From Isoetes taiwanensis (lineage: Eukaryota; Streptophyta; Lycopodiopsida; Isoetales; Isoetaceae), in the NCBI GenBank assembly GCA_021234155.1, contig JAJEKV010000003.1:27449166-27513165 (forward strand): a stretch of 64,000 nucleotides of DNA, read 5' to 3'. Below the pieces are notes generated by a model, which was not told the DNA's origin, made no database searches, and worked only from the letters and a program-made list of their open reading frames with translations. Position 1 is the first letter of the stretch, and the number at the start of each line of letters is the position of its first letter. Made by a program: the position numbers and the translations under genes. Below, in pieces: positions 57,033-64,000 of this stretch.

Positions 57033-57122
57033 GGTTCAATCGGCAAGAAGCGGCAAAAAAACAGAGGAAGAGGTGATGGTTCAATCGGCAAGAAGCGGCA
57101 AAAAAACAGAGGAAGAGGTGAT
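57033..57122 (-). repeat. 45-bp tandem duplication upstream of the two-exon gene
   Basis: GGTTCAATCGGCAAGAAGCG... to ...GGAAGAGGTGAT occurs at 57033-57077 and 57078-57122. It lies just before the start codon on the minus strand, so probably in the 5' UTR or promoter. Confidence 0.85.
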
Positions 57123-57281
57123 TCTTTCTTAATTCAAAAAGGTGGACAATGACGTGGCATAAAATTCAAAATAACCGACGCTCATTAATTCGCACTCCCG
57201 CAATCTCTGCTTCGGTATGCACCACCCGATTCTACCACAAAGGTGGTGCCAAAATGTGGCGTCAAAATGCACGTTTTTGAT

Positions 57282-57309
57282 ACACCACAGCGTGCTTCTA
57301 CCCGGCTCT
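57282..57309 (-). repeat. Right terminal inverted repeat of the 10.8-kb transposon
   Basis: Reversed, it reads (A)GAGCCGGGTAGAAGCACGC then TGTGGTGT. CCAAAT follows at 57310. Confidence 0.8.
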
Positions 57310-57374
57310 CCAAATTTGAGATAAAACCTGGCTCCAGTCTAATATAGTGTAGACCGCAAATCTGAGCTCTACAT

Positions 57375-58560
57375 CTAGCTAAATGAAAGGATATTGAAGG
57401 CCCAAAACACAGGTACTGCTACGTGTCTAGGATAAATCTGATCTGTATTGCCTAATGGTGGTTGTATAAACCCAGCAAATGTGACACTCGCAATTAATGT
57501 AGCACCTACTAAGATTGCATGTGCCCCATCTACATATATCTGACGGTCCTGATGTAATCGATCCAACCAAGATTTCACACTTCTTATCTGCAGCAATTCT
57601 TTTATGATATCTTCGTTATCAATTTCCATTGCATATTCTAATGCAGTTTTGCCAAATGTGTCTTGTGAATTTGCTATAATCTCCTTCTTGAACTCTCTGT
57701 TGCTGCACAAGGTATGTATAGCTTTTTTTTTATTTAATAATACTGTCCAATGCAAAGTAGTCATCCCCATCTTCCCCTCTTTTTCATTCACTGCATCCCT
57801 ATTACAACTCTGCAAAAGTTTTACAATTTCTTCTTGGTCAATAAAAAAAGCTAGCCACGATGGGGGCATTCCATCTAGAAGGAATTCATCGATTCTTCGC
57901 CCTTCATTGATGATTTGACGCCGCTGACTCCGTGAGCTTAAAGTCTGCTGCAAACCCCTCCTGATTGTGCCCCTCTTCCATAGGCAATAGGCATATGTCC
58001 CCAACGTTAGATTTCAAGACTGCTTTTATTTTAGCTGCCCAATTTTGCACCCACTGCTCATAGGTCAAGCTTGTTACCTGAAAAATTTATAAGCTCTTTT
58101 GCAAATGGGATGTGTTGGCAAAGCAAAGCCAGAGTCAAGGGTGTCGACTTATCAGTATCTTCAGCTTTTATATCCACTTTAAATCTTCCAAGAATTTGTA
58201 TAACTTCAGTATTACCCTTCCATACAGCCCAATGCATTGGGTTTCTTCCATGTCTATCTCTCATGTTTACTAGAACTGACATCTCTGCACCCCTGTGGTC
58301 GGAAGCAAGCTTAGCAGCTATGCAATCATATTTTCGCTTGTCCCATAAGCAGCTACATAATGAAGAATTGTAACACTGTCACCATTGGTTGCCAACAGAT
58401 CTGCAGTATCATGGTTGTTTTGTGGATGCAAGGCTTTAGAAATGCATAGACCAAATCAAGTGGAAATTCTCCATCCTTATTAGTTGCACACAAGATAGAA
58501 CTAACACAATTTACTCATGATCTAGGTGCGATGCTTCTATTTGATTTGCCATAATCTTCA
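57375..58560 (-). pseudogene. Ankyrin-repeat protein with PGG domain (ACD6-like), broken
   Basis: Plant ankyrin-PGG proteins are membrane proteins, several linked to defence or salt responses. Minus-strand blocks: ATNKDGEFPLDLVYAFLKP, DLLATNGDSVTILHYVAAY, NMRDRHGRNPMHWAVWKGNT, DKSTPLTLALL (ankyrin helices), KMGMTTLHWTVLL, DTFGKTALEYAMEIDNEDI, then the PGG start VDGAHAILVGATLIASVTFA and IQPPLG. Frames change near 58440, 58300 and 58060. The first methionine region is absent. The protein ends after the first membrane helix, whereas the family has about four. The right end of the 10.8-kb transposon lies only 66 bp past this stop, so insertion may have removed the C-terminal helices. Confidence 0.8.
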
Positions 58561-59130
58561 GAGAATGCAACACATTTCGATTGAAATGGAAAGAGGATAA
58601 TAGAGAAAGGAACTAGATACAACCTAGATTATCATTGTCCTCTGCTTGAAGGAACTTGTCATTGCAAGAACTCAAACGCTTGAAGGAACGTGTTGTTGCT
58701 GTTTTAGTTGTTCGCAGAGCAAATCGCAGGCAAGAAACTTGTTCATTGCAAGAACCAAAGCACAATCTCAGCTCCCAGAACACCAAAACCCCAGGCTTAA
58801 AAAAACTATGGCAGGGCCGGATAGAACGACCTATGGCTTGGCATAAGCTGCTACCAGAGGGGATCACCGGACATTCAAAAGCTCTAAACCAGCTGCCATG
58901 ACCTTGGGAGCCTTGGAATGCATGGCGCAGACCTTATGACGACGATGATAATCCTTGGCAGTAGAAAGATCAGTTTGGCAACCTTCTATTTGGCAACGAG
59001 ATGCCTGCATTGATGGAGCACTGGTCCTCTCAACTAAGGAGAACTAATTGACGGACACACAGGACTTTTACTACTCGCCACTGCAAGCAAAAAGGCGAGA
59101 GACATAGCCATAGCCGAAGCCGGAGGGGCT
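58561..59130. other. No gene recognised
   Basis: Contains three short repeats of TTGCAAGAACTCAA / TTGCAAGAACCAAAG type around 58660-58760. No coding motif. Confidence 0.4.
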
Positions 59131-59262
59131 GACCGCCAGTTTGCTGGCAACAGCCAGTTTGGAGCAGTCACCAGCATATTCTAAGCATATGCCGGCATAT
59201 ACTTGGATATGCCATAAACCCACATAAATGAGGGTTTGCCCCCCTAGGGGCAACCCAAAAAT
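59131..59262 (+). repeat. Dispersed GCATAT repeat, copy 3
   Basis: GACCGCCAGTTTGCTGG... to ...GGGGCAACCCAAAAATA, closely matching 22350-22481 and 19662-19760 in the same orientation. Confidence 0.8.
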
Positions 59263-59499
59263 ACGGTTTGAAATACAATACAACACTGAAATCATAGTCC
59301 CAACCAACCATTACGTGAAGCTCCTCCCGCAATACGAAACGAATCGAATTGTGAAAAGTTTTTTTAGATAGTTAGAAGACTGGTGGTCATGTCACAATAA
59401 AAACAGGGCCTGTTTTGCCAGAAACGGGGGCAACTTTCTTGCAGCACGAATTTGAGGCATGATCGTCTAGAGACATCTAATAGAGGAAACCCCATCGCG

Positions 59500-59666
59500 G
59501 TAAATGTCGGACACTGACATGTTATACCCAGCCTTAAATGGCAAAAAATCGGCTAAGTCCACAAAAACGCCGTGTATTTTTTTTTGGGCGTGGCTATAAC
59601 ATGTCAAACACACGGATATACCACGGATATGCCCGTGGGTATAACATGTCAGTGTCCGATATTTAC
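59500..59666. mobile_element. 167-bp foldback MITE upstream of the hydrolase gene
   Basis: A 30-bp inverted repeat, GTAAATGTCGGACACTGACA then TGTTATACCC, and its complement at 59637-59666, with one mismatch. A further partial copy TATAACATGTCAAACAC lies inside. It is 125 bp before the hydrolase start codon, so it lies within the promoter or 5' leader. Confidence 0.8.
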
Positions 59667-59734
59667 TGGGCTGGAAACCCATCAAATTCTCAAAAACTGG
59701 GTTTTTTGGGCTGTATGCGCAGCTAAATGGGACG

Positions 59735-59745
59735 AGCTATATTTA
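59735..59745 (+). promoter_or_regulatory. Possible TATA box of the hydrolase gene
   Basis: GAGCTATATTTAC lies 50-60 bases upstream of the start codon, after the MITE. It is placed by position and composition only. Confidence 0.3.
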
Positions 59746-59791
59746 CTTTCTATAAGATCCCAACGCTGACAAGGTTTCTGTAGTGGAGGCG

Positions 59792-61482
59792 ATGGAAAAG
59801 TTTCCGGGTAAGTTCTTGACGAAGCAAGAGTTGCATAGAGCACATTCCATTTTTCCCATTACCTACAGTTCCATCTGTGTTCAGATTTTTTCCTGCCTAT
59901 GTCCATACAAATCTGACATGAAAACCCCAAACTGGGTAGAATGTATTGGGAGTAAAAGCCTAAAACATCTTTTCTCTTCTCGCTCTTGTGGTCTCTACAG
60001 AACGGGTCTGTTCAAGAAAGCTGTCAATTCCAAATAAGTTAGGTGAGAAATTGGTTGGGTTTTTTGAAGATACCGGCTCAGAGAATGTTGTTATACTTTG
60101 CCATGGCTTTCGATCAGATAAGGTGAAACGGTTATTGCAAATTTTTATAAGTAACTGGAAACTTGTTTAACTCCAAGTTATTGCAGAATTTTTTTTTGCT
60201 TTCTGGCTTGGCAACTGCACTCGCTGAATTGGGCATAAGTTCCTTTAGATTTGACTTCTCTGGAAACGGGTGCTTTGGCCTTTTTACAATCTGCATTATA
60301 TGCTGTACTTTGCAGTTATAATACTCAAATTCTGTTATTTTCTGCAGTGAAAGTGAAGGAGATTTTACATATGGAAATTACTGGAAAGAGGCTGATGATC
60401 TTCGATCTATTGTCAATTTTTGGAATTCTGGTGGTCGCCATGTCAAAGACATAATTGGTCATAGTAAAGGTACTTGCTCACTTAAAGATAATTGGTCCTA
60501 AGAGGTTCACTCTTCAAGAGAGAGAGCTTTATGTTCTGTCCTTAGATTTGACGGACACTCTCTATGAGGGCATGATATATTAATTATGTTCTTATTCCCT
60601 TGCATTTGCTACTTATATTAAAAATTCTATCACCCTGTTCCGCTACAGGTGGAAATGCGGTGTTGTTGTATGCTGCCAAGTATGGTGATGTGCCCAATGT
60701 CATCAATATAAGTGGGCGATTTGATCTTGAAAAGGGAATTAGTGAGAGGCTGGGGAACAACTTTCTTCAACTGATAGAGGAGAAAGGGTTTCTAGATGTC
60801 AAAGATAAATCTGGTATTCCATTTCACCGAGTACTTTCTCAATCTTCTACGTGTCTGTATCTTCTGCTATTGATGATGTTTTTGAGTCCATCAGTGGTAT
60901 ATTCCTGTTTTCATGGTTTATGCATTGGGTCTCCAGCTGGTGTGACTGCGTGACTGACATTAATCTCTGTAGTATTTCCTCTTGGAATTCAAAAAGCTTG
61001 TCACTGTCATTTCATAACTTGTAAATAGCAATATGGCATAATTGGAATATAGGAATCCCAGTCTTGTTACATACCTTTAATTTATATAGGAAACATAGAT
61101 GGCATCGTGTTAATATGGTTTTAAAATTTAGGTAATATTGAGTACCATGTGACGAAGGAAAGCTTGTGCCATAGGCTCAATACAAATATGAAAGATGCAG
61201 CCAGCCATATTCCAAAAAGATGCAGGTAATTCTTGAGTGAATACATACATTCTAAAAAGTTACAGCATTTGGGACTCACATTGAACTATTATTAGGGTGT
61301 TGACAATTCATGGTTCAGAGGACGAAGTTGTTCCTGTGAATGATGCACATCAATTTGCTAAGGTCATAGCAAACCACAAACTGATCATAATTGAAGGCGC
61401 AAATCACATCTATGCGAAGCATCAGAAGGATTTAACATACTTTGTGTTGCGGCACGTGAAAAGTACTCGCTCCAGGCTTTAA
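59792..61482 (+). CDS. Alpha/beta-hydrolase (serine aminopeptidase S33-like), 7 exons, 262 aa
   Basis: Exons 59792-59807, 60001-60122, 60187-60269, 60348-60469, 60649-60813, 61132-61225 and 61296-61482. All introns are GT-AG, phases agree, and the 789-nt sum is exactly in frame to TAA. The protein has the oxyanion loop LCHGF, nucleophile elbow GHSKG (catalytic Ser), Asp in HGSEDEVVPV and His in EGANHIY, so the catalytic triad is complete. FRFDFSGNG, the ADDLRSIV helix and NVINISGRFDL match plant cytosolic S33-like hydrolases of unknown substrate, likely esterases or lipases. No signal peptide is evident. I chose ATG 59792 because its 16-nt exon joins the next one in phase; the 16-nt first exon is the least certain part. 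It faces the zinc-knuckle gene tail-to-tail, about 260 bp apart. Confidence 0.9.
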
Positions 61483-61739
61483 TGTAGACTTACAAGGTCT
61501 TTCAAGTTTGCTGGAATGGCTTGGAGGGCTACACATGCCTCTTCCCAAATGTCAAAATGCATGCATCAAGAGAAAATGGATGCAATTTTAAAATTAAATG
61601 GCAATTTTTTGAACAACTCCATGATCTTCTAGTCTCCTTATGATTTTTCTGTATTAGATCCTCATGCAACCAAAGCTAATTATATCTTTTAATGGGCAAT
61701 ATCATCTACATTAACAGTAGATCTTTAAATCGCAATTGT

Positions 61740-62990
61740 TCATCCTAATTGCTTTTTGTTTGGATATAACAAATGTTGATTAGCTTTTATAAGTGCTCTC
61801 ACAATGCTTTGTTGAAATTGACATAAATATCGAGTACCTAGACCAGCCAAATATCCATACACTGAAAGGATATTTCTAGAAGGATTATCAAGGGGAAAAT
61901 GTGTATCATTATAACTTGCAATGCCTGCATTGTTCCAATCATTTAGCTGTCTTGTTTGTATTTCCATCCAACGAGAGGTTTGTGGCAGCCATGGTGACCT
62001 TTGAGAGCCATTAGAGCAATCACTAAGTGCCCGATCTCTAGACATTGGAAGGATATTTCTAGAAGGGTTCTGGAAGGCGAAATCTTGATTATAACTTACT
62101 ACACCTCGATGATTCAATTGTCTCCTATTATGTATTCCCTTCCAATGAGAGGACTGTTTTGGCAGCATTGAGGACGTTTTGGAGCTATTAGAAATGTAAT
62201 CATTAGGTGGCCGACCTCCAGTGGTATATTTCAAAGGGTGTTCAATGGAAAATTTTGGTCACTGTAGCTCAAAGTGCCAACATTGTTTGAGTTATTAAAC
62301 TCTCTCGTCCGAGGGCGTTCTCGCAGGCAAAGCGACCTTTTGGAGCCATTAATAGATGCAGTTTCTCTAGAGTTCCATGGTTGAGGCGATCTTTTCCGTT
62401 TATTTGGAGTATTCATGCACCCAAGGGCAAAATGTTCTTCTTTGAAGCATGCTTGTGCAGGTTTTTCAGCAGCCTCTTCTCTAGCATTTGGGGACTTTCC
62501 ACAGGCCATGCCAGAATGACCCAGTTCACCACAATTATAACATGATTCTTTGAATTCTCCAAGAACGTTTCGGCAACACAAGTGGCCCTTTTGCTTGCAA
62601 ACGTAACACTTGACCATCTTCAGATCATCTGGATGGTAGCCCTTTATGCACACATCTTTGGCTTTGATTTTGCGGGGGCAAGCATTTGCCTTGTGACCGG
62701 AGTTTCCACAGTAATGGCATTCTGACATCTTCGGGCAGTTCTGAGCCTTGTGCTCAAAATTTCCGCATATGTAACATAACATGGCCTTGGTTGCCGATTT
62801 GGGCATTGAGCAGCGATGTGGCCGGATTTGCCACAACCAAAGCATGGATCAAAATACCGACGAGGCATATTTTCTGCAAATTCCACAAACCGTAATGGAT
62901 TTGCCCTGAAATGTCTCGAATCTCACTCATATTTAAAGCTGTCAACCTTTTTCCGTTTTTACCTAAAGATAAAATTACAGACCTTTTCAA
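61740..62990 (-). pseudogene. CCHC zinc-knuckle protein gene, frameshifted
   Basis: Minus strand, after PRRYFDP: CFGCGKSGHIAAQC, CYICGNFEHKAQNC, CHYCGNSGHKANAC, a degenerate knuckle around DDLKMVK, CYVCKQKGHLCC, CYNCGELGHSGMAC and a degenerate ACFKEEHFALGC. This order, starting with RYFDP, matches plant zinc-knuckle (CCHC) family proteins that bind RNA or single-stranded DNA, related to the Air1/2 and CNBP type. The Ser/Asn/Arg-rich C-terminus holds about three degenerate repeats ending FPLDNPSRNIL-like. Frameshifts occur after the first knuckle (about 62790) and near 62232; the rest is open. It is either a young pseudogene or a real gene with assembly indels. The start codon is not certain. 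Confidence 0.75.
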
Positions 62991-63123
62991 CTGTCTTTTC
63001 CGGAAAGGACTAAGATAAGATAAAATTACAGCATCAAAGGCAACCTTTTTAACTCTCTTTTGGAAAGGGCTAAGAAAAGGCCAGCATAAAATCTATGTTT
63101 CTCAAACTTAGGGTGGGGTTGCC

Positions 63124-63672
63124 ATGTTTGGGGCACTTAAGAGGCGAATGTGGCATATTGTCAAAAACAACCTTAATTTGCTCAACCAAGGCAAGGTATC
63201 CTTGGATACCTCATCAGATATTCCATGCAGTGAAAAAAAAATGCCTTAAAAAAATCAAAGATCTAAGAGATATAGGGCTTTGAAGATTGGGGTGTCTAGG
63301 TGCCCCTATCGTGTGACTAGGGCCTGCATCAGTTCGAAGGTAAGCGCATTTTAGTCTCTTTGGGTTGTTCTTAGCTCTTAGCGTTTATTTAACTGATTTG
63401 GTGTTCACATGCAGTGCCATGGAAGGTTGGAGGAGGACCCAAGGTATTACAGCTCCTACCCATACTGGAAGCCACCGAACACTTCCTCCCTTGCCAAGAA
63501 GACAGAGCGCTGCGGCTCAGGCGCCTCTCAGCAGGCCAAGGATGTCGGCTCCTTCACTATGAACAACTATCTTGTGAATCGCCATGAAATTTCAGATCCG
63601 GTGGGGTCAAACCTTAATGTGGAAGTTACACCAGAAATATCTAATCAGGTGCAGCATGCCAAGAATGATTAA
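63124..63672 (+). CDS. Two-exon hypothetical gene
   Basis: Exon 1 starts at ATG 63124 (MFGALKRRMWHIVKNN) and ends at 63339 before GTAAGC. Exon 2 starts after CACATGCAG at 63415 and runs to TAA at 63672 (DPRYYSSYPYWKPPNT then SSLAKK; VGSFTMNNYLVNRHEI). Both exons are in the same phase across the junction. A stop follows an A9 run at about 63245, and a second A7 run follows, so a pair of homopolymer errors or a true break is present. Family not recognised. It runs away from the zinc-knuckle gene, with about 130 bp between them, so the two may share a promoter. Confidence 0.45.
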
Positions 63673-64000
63673 GAGATGGTTCACTGGCATGTAACAGTTG
63701 CTAAAAGAGATCGGGTTAAATTTGACAGCCCGGTTAGCCCAGATTAAGGAAGCTGTTACTTGTTGGCTAAATAGACACTAAGATATAGCCCTCTTATATG
63801 TTCTGAGTACCTAACTGCATCTTCTTCCTCTTAGTAGGCTTTTTTGTATAATGCCATTTTTCCCGAGGCACTTATGTGGATACAAGCATGTAATAGCCTT
63901 AAAGGCATTCCTAATGAAAGTTGCTTATGCACTTCACATTGCAATTGTATTATGCAATATTGGTTGTGGCTGTTCTGTGGACAACTCAAAAACATTCACT
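63673..64000 (+). other. Probable 3' UTR or flank of the hypothetical gene
   Basis: No coding motif. The sequence is T-rich and A-rich, as usual for plant 3' flanks. Confidence 0.35.

Larger units (their letters stand above)
46507..57309 (+). mobile_element. 10.8-kb terminal-inverted-repeat DNA transposon
   Basis: The left end reads GAGGCTGGGTAAAAGCACGC then TGTGGTGT. The right end, reversed, reads GAGCCGGGTAGAAGCACGC then TGTGGTGT. CCAAATGTGGC-type sequence (CCAAAATGTGGC) is present inside both ends. CCAAAT occurs just outside each end (46501-46506; 57310-57315) as a likely 6-bp target duplication. Cargo: a decayed transposase on plus, a two-exon gene on minus near the right end, a phosphatase-gene remnant on minus, a nested MITE, hairpins, and two GGT/ACC arrays. 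I do not recognise the superfamily with certainty; a 6-bp duplication would suit groups such as IS3EU or Dada, which is only a suggestion. Confidence 0.8.

Noticed and set aside
1-64000. tRNA, rRNA, CRISPR array or bacterial operon
   Set aside because: No cloverleaf, rRNA core or spaced identical repeats were recognised, and all genes have eukaryotic introns. A tRNA scan was not possible by eye, so a single tRNA could be missed.

Overview
The window reads as nuclear DNA from a land plant with a large, repeat-rich genome. Plant-type gene families with GT-AG introns are present: PPR, ankyrin-PGG, LOG, malectin-like, CCHC zinc-knuckle. So are long LTR elements with a tRNA-Met primer site, a LINE, foldback elements and transposon-interrupted gene remnants. 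A gymnosperm or fern fits best, but this is an inference and no single marker settles it. There is no bacterial-style operon, and no rRNA, tRNA or CRISPR array was recognised.

Layout. 1-6.1 kb: a minus-strand solo LTR, a foldback element, and the 3' exons of an aspartyl aminopeptidase (M18) gene. 6.1-16.5 kb: a complete LTR retrotransposon with LTRs, primer site, polypurine tract and a 5-bp target duplication, but no recognisable pol; its leader carries five related hairpins. 16.5-22.5 kb: minus-strand exon remnants of three unrelated genes (more M18 aminopeptidase exons, PTB, 2-oxoglutarate oxygenase). 24.4-26.4 kb: a triplicated PPR remnant. 27-37.4 kb: relics of AIP1-like WD40, malectin-like receptor and LOG genes, plus a 5'-truncated LINE. 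38.1-44.7 kb: a 6.6-kb pyrimidine-rich insertion of unknown class, whose boundaries are fixed by an empty paralogous site nearby at 45.3 kb. 46.5-57.3 kb: a 10.8-kb terminal-inverted-repeat DNA transposon. It contains a decayed transposase, a second two-exon gene on the other strand, a phosphatase-gene remnant, a nested MITE, hairpins, and two large GGT/ACC arrays.

57.4-64 kb is the gene-rich end: a broken ankyrin-PGG gene; an intact seven-exon alpha/beta-hydrolase gene (262 aa), the best gene in the window; a frameshifted CCHC zinc-knuckle gene; and a two-exon hypothetical gene divergent from it.

Most protein-like stretches are pseudogenes, or carry frameshifts that could also be assembly errors. 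Only the hydrolase, and more tentatively the two-exon gene at 56.4-57.0 kb, read cleanly through splice sites and frame. The main scientific content lies in the mobile-element structures.
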